Source of the DNA: Oscheius sp. JU75
Lineage: Eukaryota > Nematoda > Chromadorea > Rhabditida > Rhabditidae
Assembly (NCBI GenBank): GCA_037178855.1
Contig: JASJZC010000006.1
Span: 9,714,501 to 9,778,500, forward strand
DNA length: 64,000 nucleotides
Direction of reading: 5' to 3'
The notes below the pieces were generated by a model. That model saw only the letters and a program-made list of their open reading frames with translations, was not told the DNA's origin and ran no database searches. Each line of letters starts with the position of its first letter. Within the stretch, counting starts at the first letter, position 1. Shown here piece by piece: positions 23,358 to 32,951 of this stretch. The translations under genes and the position numbers were made by a program.

Positions 23358-24048
23358 TCACCTCGGCTTCTCAGTGTTTCTACTGCTTACCTCTTGAAGA
23401 CTTTTTCGCGTTCCTTCGCCAGAGTTCTCCACCACAAAGTCATAACTCTTCCAATCGTCTAGAGCGCACTCGCTCTCGGCATCGTCGACTCCCTCCATAA
23501 ACCTCCAGCCTCTTTCCATTCGAACCTTCTCACTCGCCCATATTCGCACTTTAATCTTCCCGAACTTCGGGTCCTCAAAATGCTGAAAATCGGAAGGACG
23601 ACGGCAGTCGGGGATGATGAATACGTCACATTGGGCATTATAGGCTTCTTCTTCGACCAGTCTGCAAAAGATTCGATTAGTATGACGAGACCCCAATTTG
23701 ACTGTTATTGTTGGGCTTGAATTCACTTTCCAAAGTATACAAACCTGCAGAAGAAGCCCGGGTCTTCTCTCCGAACCGATTCTCCCCATGCGATCATGTC
23801 TTTCCGGTATTGTTCCTTATATGGACTGTCTGTGAGGAGTTCCTTGAAGTCGATACCTTAATTTTTTATATGAGTCTCTATGGTGTCGTACCCGAATTCC
23901 TCTCTGCGTAGATCTTTTTCAAATGATGACTGACCCCTTGACATTTAACTGACAGACCTGCTTTGGCCAGAAGTTCGACAAGTTGAGCGGCACAGTAGTC
24001 CTTACCCGATTTGCGTTTTCCTGAGATCAGGATAAAGAGAGGCTTCAT
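23358..24048 (-). CDS. PMVK: Phosphomevalonate kinase (animal type)
   Basis: Minus-strand exons: ATG at 24048 with [20 protein letters not shown], a nucleotide-binding P-loop of the PMVK type. A short second exon encodes [15 protein letters not shown], then a third (about 23860-23745) encodes [20 protein letters not shown] and ends DPGFFCR. The last, from about 23661, carries [16 protein letters not shown] and the family hallmark [12 protein letters not shown]. The enzyme phosphorylates mevalonate 5-phosphate to the diphosphate, feeding isoprenoids for dolichol, ubiquinone and prenylation. The intron after the P-loop exon would be only 21 nt (GTCTGTCAG...TCAAG) in the reading that keeps the frame. 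The frame can read to a stop at 23358, or splice at GAG|GTAAGC near 23380 to an unseen last exon. Confidence 0.85.
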
Positions 24049-24139
24049 TGCTGGAATTACTTTGGTATGTTCTATTACCTGCTTAACTCAAAGACTGGAC
24101 ATCATTGGCAGCCACTTTTAGGTCCCAGAAAACACTTTC

Positions 24140-24222
24140 CAGCTTTGGCAAGTTCTGCAAAGCTGTAGACCTTGATATGTTCTACACCTTTATAGAACAT
24201 CACAAAGCCCGAAATTGCCACT
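24140..24222. repeat. Bipartite palindrome repeat, copy
   Basis: AGTTCTGCAAAGCTGTAGAC, CTTGATATGT, TCTACACCTTTATAGAACAT: same layout as the copy at 22720, with base changes in both arms. Confidence 0.55.
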
Positions 24223-24389
24223 TTCGACCGGAAATGAGGCTCAAAGAGTCGACGCACTGATCAATATTCTTCTGCTCATACTGTCTCGTCAAGTCCTAGA
24301 GTGAGACAGCACGGATGAGATGTATAGGCGGGCATGACGGAAACTATGCACCTTTTTCACATCATTTACCAGTTCATGCCATGATTTTC

Positions 24390-24455
24390 GAGTATTGCAA
24401 TGTTCTGCAAAGCTAAAGATTTTCACATGCTCTGCAAGTTCGTAGAACATAACAA
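24390..24455. repeat. Bipartite palindrome repeat, copy
   Basis: ATGTTCTGCAAAGCTAAAGA, TTTTCACATG, CTCTGCAAGTTCGTAGAACA: a more diverged copy 170 bp from the previous one. Confidence 0.5.
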
Positions 24456-25169
24456 AAGGAGAAAGCCACGTTTCGAACCATAAAACCGTCCTGATAAGGA
24501 TATATGAGTTAGATAAGACATTTCCCAGACTCTACTCTGCTGATGTGAAAAAGCCAAAAAGAAATCTGCCAAAAAAATCGATATAGATGATAACGTGGGT
24601 CAAAATTCCGCTTTTGGAATGAAGAGGCTAAAAAAGTTGGATGGTATCCGTGAGCCCCAAAATATTTACTCTTTGGGTTGCCGTTACGTACCTCTGATCT
24701 CAATAAGGTTGCTTTGAGGGAATCATCTAATATTTTAGTTTTTTAAATCTACTTTTTTTTGTTAGTCCTATTTTCCAATTGATAATTTCGAAATTGGCCC
24801 AACAAAAAAACTCCCACGATTAATGTTCCCCATTGTTTCCAGCGCCCGTTATACATACTGTCCGATTTTCATTTCGTTTCATCCTGATTTTGTCGTCGAA
24901 ACATTTTGTGTGTGTTTTTTTTCTAGAAACGATGTAATTGAAGCTGGCCGTCCGCGTAATTCACGTCGCCTCCGTTTCCTCTAATTTCTCCCTCTCCGCG
25001 TTTGGGCTCCCTCTCTACGCCAGACTTCATCGATTTCTCTTCTCGTTTTTCAGCCTGTTGTTATTGACGTCCGGGGGAGGAGGGCAGCGTCATGTTATTG
25101 CTTTAAGTGGCTCACAGCCCTTTCACCTGCTCTAATTCCGTCCCTTTGAACAAAGTTTTACAGAGGAGC

Positions 25170-27489
25170 ATGGACTTCAACTTCAAGAAACTGGCCAGCG
25201 AGGCCGGAGGCTTCTTCAATCGAGCCAAACAAGTGAGTCTGATTAATTTTGAAAAGGAGGCGGGGTGTGAAAGGCTTCTTATCGAGAGAGAGAAAAAGAG
25301 AGACTAATCTAGCCATGAGAAAAATAACAGCTTATAGCTGACCGAGGAGACTTTTCTCAAGGCCGAGAGGACCGAACTCGATGCCCATTTTGAGAATCTC
25401 CTGCAGAGAGCCGACAAGACAGAGGAGAATACTCGTCGACTGCTCGGATGCATCGAAAGCTATCTTCAGCCCAATCCCAGTAAGTTTCGTATCGGAATCT
25501 CGCAGTCGACTATTGTTCGAACCGCTATGCTTTATGGCCACGACTTCCATTTTGGAGAAAGCGTTCGATTGGGGGGTTGAAAAATGACTTGTTTAGCCGT
25601 GCGGATGGAAGAGGTCTTTTACGAGAAGCTGGAACTGAAGAAGGAGGGAGGAGGCAGAATGAACAATCTGGAACATTTGGCTCAGGCTATGAGTGATGCT
25701 GGAGAACAGTTCGGAGCGAACACTCCCTATGGTAGGAACTGCCTCTCTTTCTCTATTTCTCTGTCTCTATCTCTCTGTCACTCTGTCTCATAAGTCTGTT
25801 CAGGAAGCGCTCTAATCAAAGTCTCCCACACGGAACAAAAGCTGGGACAAGTTGAGAGGGAGTTCGTCAATCAGACAGCGACGAATACGCTTCTACCGAT
25901 TAAGCGTTTCCTTGAAGGCGATATGAGGACTATTCAGGCAGGACATAACAGAATCCATGTGACAGTCTTCTTTAGAAAGAGAGGAAGGTACTGAACAGCA
26001 AGCGTCTGGACCTGGATGCCTGCAAGAGTCGACTGAAGAAGGCGAAGAATGTGGAGACACAAGCCAGTGTAAGTATCCTTTTTTTCTCTTTCTCAGGCTT
26101 ACCGAAATCCGTTTAGACAAACAGCAAAACGAGCGGTGGTTTCACCGTGGAGCAGGTCTGTCAAATGTTGTGCTTGTTCAGTTCAAATCCCCTTTTCTGA
26201 CTCAGAAAAACAGAAAAAAAACGGTCTGTTTCAGGCAGAAGCTGATCTTCGTGTAGCCCAGGCCGAATTTGACAAGCAGGCAGAGATCACGAAACTTCTT
26301 CTAGAAGGCATACAAACTGCTCATGTATGTTTTCACCGCCATTCTACTCATTAATTTAACTCTTTTCGTGTCCAAATGGTCATTTATATATTTTGTAATG
26401 TTCTGCAAAAACCTGCAACTCTGGAGAGCATTATTGTTTGATCTTGTAAAACGACTCGGAACATGCGGGAGATTCCAATCCCACCCGTACCATTTCGCCG
26501 TGTTACACATGCCGAGATAGAGGTGCGTATCGAGATAGTACGGGCGGGGAATTTGGATTTGAATTGCCGACTCTTCGAGCCTTTTTTTCGAGACCTAAAT
26601 GCAATTTTCAGGTCTTGTTATGTTCTACAAAGTTGTAGAACAGATCAAACGCTACAACTTTGTAGAACCTGGTAATCCTGAAAAGTCATGGAACAGCCTT
26701 GAAAAATGGTTCAGAAGAAGTCGCAGTCTGCTCTTCTCTCTCGTACCACCTCAATTATGAGATTATCTTCAGAACAGCCAATTAAAATGTCTTCGCGACT
26801 TCGTCGACGCCCAGATGTCCTTCTACGCCCAGTCGCACCAAATGATGGCCGATTTACAGAGGGAGCTGAGTGGGTAAGTGCCTTTTGTATTTGGGTTTGG
26901 CCTTGGTTCGATCTCGTGCAGCTAGTCGTGTTGTCTTGCAGCTCGCTCTCCGACTCCATCTTCTCTTCTCCCGCCAGCCATCATAACAACGTTCCAAGTT
27001 CTACCACGACCGAGGACCTTCGATAGATTCAGTTCTTATTCAGTTCATCATCCGGTGACCTCTCTTAGCCTTGTCGTGGTCGTCCCACATTTACATTTTT
27101 GTACATTTTGTCATGCCTATTTATTGGATAGTAAAGAAGATTATATTGAGCCACGAGACTTTAGCACCATGTCTTTCCGCGGCTCCTCGATCATGGTCAC
27201 GACCGCTCCCAGCAATGGAACTCCCGTGAAAGTGGCTGCCCCGGGGAAAGGCTTCGATGTGAATGACATGGGCACGAAACAGGCCAAGGTTATTATGGAC
27301 TACGACGCGATCATGTCCACCGAGCTTTCGGTCAAGCAGAATGATGTCAGTTCCTTACTTTTTGCATAGACATGGTCACTTCAGATTCTGATAGTCTACC
27401 GTCTCCCAGGTCTGGATGCTGACTGGATCATGGCCGAAAAGAGCGGTGTGAGAGGAAAAGTCCCCGTATCCTACTTGGAACCAGTTTAA
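25170..27489 (+). CDS. Endophilin-B (BAR plus SH3 membrane-remodelling protein)
   Basis: The protein opens MDFNFKKLASEAGGFFNRAK, an amphipathic helix typical of endophilin-B/SH3GLB (C. elegans ERP-1). BAR-domain exons follow, with ERTELDAHFENLLQRADK, MNNLEHLAQAMSDAGEQFG, RFLEGDMRTI, ERKVLNSKRLDLDACKSRL and AQAEFDKQAEITKLLLEGI, then VNCLRDFVDAQMSFYAQSHQ. A Ser-rich linker leads to a C-terminal SH3 domain (QAKVIMDYDAIMSTELSVKQ; DADWIMAEKSGVRGKVPVSY). The N-BAR domain bends membranes and the SH3 recruits proline-rich partners, with roles in endosome, autophagy and mitochondrial dynamics. Three interior introns are large and carry repeats. AATAAA is at 27536. A stop in the exon near 27024 may mark an alternative short form lacking SH3. 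Confidence 0.9.
26600..26685. repeat. Bipartite palindrome repeat, best-preserved copy
   Basis: ATGTTCTACAAAGTTGTAGA, ACAGATCAAACG, CTACAACTTTGTAGAAC in an endophilin-B intron. Both halves are intact palindromes, so single strands could fold two ways. A half copy (ATGTTCTGCAAAAACCTGCA) lies upstream at about 26399. Confidence 0.6.
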
Positions 27490-27535
27490 GCAGTATCTTT
27501 TGATAGTTTTATCTGTAGAGGGTGTATTCAAGAGC

Positions 27536-27541
27536 AATAAA
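27536..27541 (+). promoter_or_regulatory. Poly(A) signal AATAAA of endophilin-B
   Basis: AATAAA lies 47 nt after the stop codon at 27487-27489, followed by a GACAGAGAGAC microsatellite. Confidence 0.6.
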
Positions 27542-27864
27542 GTTATTCTCGAGAGAAAGGGACAGAGTGACAGAGAGGCAGAGACACTGGGACACAAGGA
27601 CAAAGCGACAGAGAGACGCAGAGACGGAGATACAGAGAGATAGAGAGAGCAAGACAGAGACAGAGAACAACAGTAAGAGGCGCGAAAGTAGAACTGCTGC
27701 TCTCAAGGCTACTTCGAAGCCCGCTCTTGAGAAAGAGTTACAGCTTCTTTCGGAAGCAATTAAAAACCTAAGCAAACTTTTAGTAACTCTTGTTTTGAAA
27801 ACAACTTTCGCAATTGAAGCTTGCCAAAAGGATCAATCAATAAAGAGAGTCCACAGTTGGTAGG

Positions 27865-29980
27865 ATGCTCTCCGCTGGAATGGTTCTTCTGCTCTTCGGT
27901 CTCCTACCCTCGGTCATCTCCCACACTCGTGGTAGACCCCTTCTTCTTCTCCTCTACTAACCATATACAGTCTCTTCTACCGCTGTTGGCAGCCACGACA
28001 ACAGCCACCATCATCACCACAGCTACGATCATCGAACCCAGCTGGTCTGTCACGCCGGCACGAAGGACAAGATGACATGCACTCGGTGTGCGGGCGTCTG
28101 CGTGGTCAAGCTGTACTACCAGCATGGACAGATCCAACTGGAAGAGGCCGGCTGCCAGCCGTTGGTCAATTCGACAAAGGAGAAGGGCAACACACACAAC
28201 AAATGTACCAAGGAGCTTGGAGAGAAACCACTCTTCATGCGCTACAAAGTGGCCAACAAGCTGTTACTGAAGAAAGGAAGTACAGAGCTCGTGGGCAACT
28301 TCACGGTCTTCAAGAAGTGCTGCTTCACTACCAAATGTAATCAGCCCGAGATCTTCAAGAATGTCGTCAAGCATATCACTCAGGTAGGCTACTTTCTTAT
28401 TAGAGACAGACAGAGAGACATGTAGTATACAAACTTTAGGGCGGCGGACACGTGGAGACGAACAGAAGAGATGGTCTTACGATAGGCATCATTCTAGAAA
28501 TTCTCATTACCTGTCTGCTCGGATACAGTATCTGGATGACCTATCTTCTCTACCGCACGGAGAAGCATGAATCACCAGACTACCGTCAGACCCTGGACGA
28601 GAAACTACTGTCTGCCGGAAAATACTCGTCAGAGTCGCTGGAAAGCGGGAAAGATATCAAGGGAGAGCTGTCGATCAAGGAGACGGCCAACATCCTGTCC
28701 GTTATGCTCTTTCCACCGAAAATTGTGAGCCAGGGCACTTCCACGTCCGATACTCGTGTGGCCTTCCTATCGCCGAAGGTGATTCAAGCAGCCGGAACAG
28801 CTCACTCCCTTGTCAAGGCTCTACGTGAGCGTCCTCACTACATGCAGAGCATCCTCTTCCGCATGATCGAACACGGCCCCTACTTTTTCCCCTTTAAGCC
28901 AATGGAACTGATGGAGCTGTTTTCTGAGGCTTCGGAAGTCTTCCAATCGGAGAAGAGCCTGATCACTGTCGGCTCCTGTGCCATCATTGGAGACCTGCGT
29001 GGCGGCTACTCGGATCTCTGCAGATGGCTCCAGGCAGTCGGTTGGCCTCCGAAGACGCGTCTTCTCTTCCTCGGAAACATTCTGGACAATGAGCATCCTG
29101 GATCTCTGGAAGCCATTTCTCTCATCGTTGCCTTGAAGGTAGGTTTTCTTGTCTAGTTTTCAACTGTAATCCTGTCTAACCCTCCATGCAGTATGTGCCA
29201 ACTTGTCCAGACTCAAGTCCGGTCTCTGCCAGCCTGTTCTCGCGGTCGCGATAGAATATCCAATCGTTTGCAGTCAGAGAGACAAAGATACAGGGAGACA
29301 GAGAGAGTATGTCTGTCATCTTGTCCAGCATCTTAGCTAGTCTCTGTGTAGTTGAACTGTTCCAGATTGCCTTCCCTTCCGAAGTGTTTATGCTCAGAGG
29401 ACAGACCGAGACATTCCCCTTCGTTCCGACTGGTCGTTTCCCCGAGGAGAGGACTGACAATGCTCTTGGTCGCTGTATTATGCGAATGTGCAGCTTTTTG
29501 CCAACGGCAGCCCTCGTTCAGGAGAGGATTCTAGCCGTGCCAAGTGGAATCACTCCACTCGTCGAAAACCAGAAGGATCTGGCCGTACTGCCTCGTCCTG
29601 CCATGCTCGAGACGCTGACCGACGTGCAGCGCCATCTGATCTTCAACCAGCCGTCTACTCTCGTCCGCATGTACCGGCCGAGCAAGAACAGTCGCGGAGA
29701 TTTCTTCGGATATAGCGCTGTCGAGAGAATCTGTGCCGATCTCCGGGTCAACATGGTCGTCCGAGGAGGCGCACCCGTCCCGGAAGGCTACTGCCCGTGC
29801 TGGGATTACTCGCTCGTCTCGCTCTGGTCCACCACGAGCCATGGAAGTGACAAGGCGGCCATTCTGCTCGTCTCGCCGTTCCTCGAGGTCACGCCGTTGA
29901 AAATGCTCAAGCAGACGGATCCCATTCCCACACTCTCTCCTCTCGAAACTGAAAGAGTCGCTACCAATCATACCATCTAG
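27865..29980 (+). CDS. Single-pass membrane protein: three-finger-like ectodomain plus PP1-like pseudophosphatase
   Basis: Exon 1 (27865 to about 27930) encodes signal peptide MLSAGMVLLLFGLLPSVISH. The exon ending at 28383 adds a His run (SHHHHHSYDH) and a Cys-rich module starting CHAGTKDKMTCTRCAGVC and ending CCFTTKCN, the CC-x4-CN close of Ly6/three-finger or nematode ET modules. Exon 28440-29138 has a membrane helix (LTIGIILEILITCLLGYSIW), then the start of a PP1-family fold; exon 29366-29980 completes it. Homology is clear from IIGDLRGGYSDLCRWL, LLFLGNILDNEHPGSLEAI, FMLRGQTETF, FLPTAALV, RGDFFGYSAVE and the closing strand. The PP1 signatures GDxHG, GDxVDRG and RGNHE read GDLRG, GNILDNE and RGQTE, and both later histidines (HGG and AHQ regions) are replaced by SG and GG. 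It should therefore lack phosphatase activity and act as a binding or scaffolding receptor tail. Confidence 0.85.
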
Positions 29981-30527
29981 AACCAGATTGAAATAGACAA
30001 ATAAACTATTTTCGAAACACTGTCATTGGTAGTTTGACAAGAAACCCAGGTGTCACTAAAACAGGGTAACCTGGATGGATAGCTTGGTACGACCTTGCCA
30101 GTTTGTAAAGAGTGCGACTTCTAGTTCTCTGGCTGCCCGGTCCATACTGTACGAGGTCAGGTTTGAATCATGACTGTACCCCCGGTGGTCAAGGCAGATT
30201 TGTAAAAGCTTGAGTTTCGCAAACAGCTCATTCTGTGGTTTTACTTGATTGGCTTATACCCTGGCTCTCCTGGCTGTCTCTAGCCCGTAAGAATGGTCTT
30301 CCTCGTCCACAGAAACTAAAGTTCTTCGTAAGAGTATTACCGGCCAATCAGCCAAATAGACCTTACGAGTTTCAAAGGTTCGCGGAAACATATTAAGTGT
30401 TCGCGACTACCTGGCAGCTACTTGGGAAGTTTCTGACTCGTATCTGCATACAGATTGCCTTGTTTGAATTTTCATTGGAGGTATATCATTCATGAGATCA
30501 ACATCAACATGAGATCAAAGCAGCAAA
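29981..30527. other. Convergent spacer
   Basis: Contains AATAAA at 30000-30005, the likely poly(A) signal of the pseudophosphatase gene, then about 500 bp without coding features. It includes the 3' flank of PAF1 on the other strand. Confidence 0.5.
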
Positions 30528-32298
30528 TTAATCGGAATCACTGCCGGATGAGGAAGAGCCACTTGAAGAAGCTGCAGAAGAGGACGAGCTTCCGCTGCCC
30601 TTTGTCTCATTTGCCGTCTCTTTCACCTCCTCCTCTTTCTTCTCCTCCTCTTGTTCCATCTCCTCCTCCTCCTCCTCTTCCTCATAAGTGTTGAACAACT
30701 TCTTTTTCTTCTTCTCCTGGACAGCCTTCTCCTCTGCGCTGAACTCGCGGTAGCTGAGTTCACAATTGATCAGGGGCTTCTTCTCGCCGGCCGGGATCCT
30801 CTTCCTCGCCAGCTTGACATTCATCTCGAGGTCATTGTAGAAGTACTTGTCTCCACGCTTGACCAACACGTAATCGTCTTCGAAGTTCTAAAATGCTTCC
30901 CATTGAAATGTATTGGAATATACTCACTGCTGCCTTAGGCCTGACATTCCAAGTGTACTCTCTGTTCAGTCCGAGAGTGATTGTCTTTTCTTTAGCCTCC
31001 TCGTCTTCCATAATGGTTTGGAGCGTGCTAACAGAGGGACAGAACAGTCCGACACTGGATGTGGCCTCATCAGACATCATGATCACACTGTTCTCGATGC
31101 ATTCCTTTTGGAGATTCTCAGGCACACCGGCATAGCTCGGATCCGCGTCGTAGAGGACTTGGGCCAGGTGGTATTCCCAGTTCTGAATGAGTGTTTTAGT
31201 GTGACAAAAAGAGACAGAAACATAGAGGGGCAGCAAAATAGAGAGGCATAGTGACAGAGAGACGGAGAGGATGGGGGAAGAAAAGTAGCTTACATCAAAA
31301 TCTGGAAGAATGAAGCATTCCTCAACTGCCGTGACCCCGGGCTTGCTGTGATGCTTCAACACCGGTTTCTTGACATCCTCGAACGTTTTGTTGATCGCCT
31401 CGATCTGACTCTCGCGGTCGCGATAGAACATTCCGTCCGTGTTGCCCTTTTTGAAGAGCGAGTATCCAACTTTGGTCTCTTGTCTGTAGTCCTAACTGTG
31501 AACTAAACTCAAGCAAACGGTTACCTGTCAGCTCCAGTTCCCATCCGATTGAACTCGGCCGAAATGTACTCGGTTCGACGCATGAACGGCACAATGTTGG
31601 CATGTTGAGCGGATCTTTTGGACTTAAGAAGTGATTCCTTGCTCTCATCTTCTAGAAGATATGCGTCCTTTTCGTTAATCTGAAGAATCGGATTCATAAC
31701 TTTGTCGTATTGTCGTATGCTACGGTTCGCACTTGTACCATCTCATTGTCGGTGAGTCGTATTCGGACCGACCGAGATCGTATGAGTGGAAAATGACTAT
31801 GTACGGAATCAAACTTAACTTTCAATCTCAGAAATTCTACCAAGTTTTCTTACATCGCTACACGACTTGTTAGGCCAAAAAGAAAATGAAATAACCTATT
31901 TTTTAGGGGACGTGTACAAAGTTTTGATGAAACAAAAAATACAAACCTGAACCGGCTCTTCACTGATTTTATAGGTTGCCGGATCGACCATATCGATGTG
32001 GACACCGACGTCCATGTCGCACATGTTCAGTTTCCTCTGGGTAGTCTCCATGCTGATCGGTGTATAGTTGGAAAAGCTGAGCACGAATTCTTTACAGGTT
32101 TAAGATTAGCTTACCGCTCAGCCAGGGACCTCTTGTTACATTTGAGAAACTTCCCGTCGAAGGGCGGATCTGGCAGCGTGTTCGTGTACTTGGCATAGTG
32201 GACCAAGTCGGCTGGATTCCTGTTATCGATTATTAAAATAGGTTAAAAACTCACTGATAGGTTTGATCTGTCTTAGGAGCTGGCTTGCTGAGAGACAT
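30528..32298 (-). CDS. PAF1: PAF1, RNA polymerase II-associated factor 1
   Basis: The ATG at 32298 gives MSLSKPAPKTDQTYQNPADL, followed by PDPPFDGKFLKC, a conserved PAF1 N-terminal block. Further exons carry KLNMCDMDVGVHIDMVDP, the RRTEYISAEFNR motif, FEDVKKPVLKHHSKPGVTA, WEYHLAQVLYDADP and YFYNDLEMNVKLARKR. The C-terminus is lysine/glutamate-rich and then Ser/Asp-rich (SSSSGSDSD), as usual for PAF1. It is a core subunit of the nuclear PAF1 complex, which rides with RNA polymerase II and supports elongation, H2B ubiquitylation and H3K4/K36 methylation. The gene has about six exons with short introns, one bearing a GACAGAGAGAC microsatellite near 31205-31275. It is divergent from the kinase gene at 32952, with about 650 bp between starts. 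Confidence 0.92.
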
Positions 32299-32951
32299 CT
32301 TTGATTTAGATTGAGAAAAGAAAGAGGGATATTTGAATGGGGAAACAATTGGGGAAGGAGCACGGTTACCGCGGATCGGTAAAAAGCGAAACGCTGCTTT
32401 TAGACTGCTTTTTCACTCGATCGGAAAGCTTAAAATTGGTTGGTATGGAAGAGAAAATCGTCAAAGATTGATTCAAAAGGAAAACATCGAACCAGTGCTG
32501 AAAACTGTTGAAGCCTTTGTGGGGCAACATTTTCAAAGGATCTGTGTTCACTATTGGATCTGAGGCTTAAAAGAAATGTAAAGAGTCTGTCAAAACAATA
32601 TTATGACATGTCTCCATTTGCCGTTCTCCTGCTGTTCCAATCAAGTCGAGAGTCCAGAGCAGGTTATTTGTTTTTTTCTCTAAGAGAATACCAACTTCGA
32701 AAATGTTTCGCTTATGAACTATGGAGAACAATGGTGAAACACGTACAAGGAAAGCCTCTGACCAAGTGTGACATGTAGAAGACTAAGAAAATTTCAAGCA
32801 GTACTAAACTGACTGAAAATGAGAGGGTCCACTTACTAGATGTTCAAATGAATGAGCGTATCTTTTTCTGACTAGAAGTGCCACCTTTTGGTCTTATCTC
32901 CCCACACAGTTTGGTTCAAGCTGGCTGATAACGGCGACACATTTGGTTCCC
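32299..32951. other. Divergent promoter region between PAF1 and the second kinase
   Basis: No coding feature is supported. It must hold the promoters of both flanking genes; no recognisable core element stands out. Confidence 0.45.

Larger units (their letters stand above)
24049..25169. other. Repeat-bearing spacer and likely endophilin-B 5' region
   Basis: Two copies of the bipartite palindrome family occur (24140-24222, 24390-24455). The stretch from about 24700 is AT-rich with a TGTGTGTTTTTTTTCTAG run at 24910-24926. The sequence just before the endophilin ATG (TTTTACAG|AGGAGC) is a good acceptor, possibly for spliced leader addition. No gene is supported. Confidence 0.45.
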
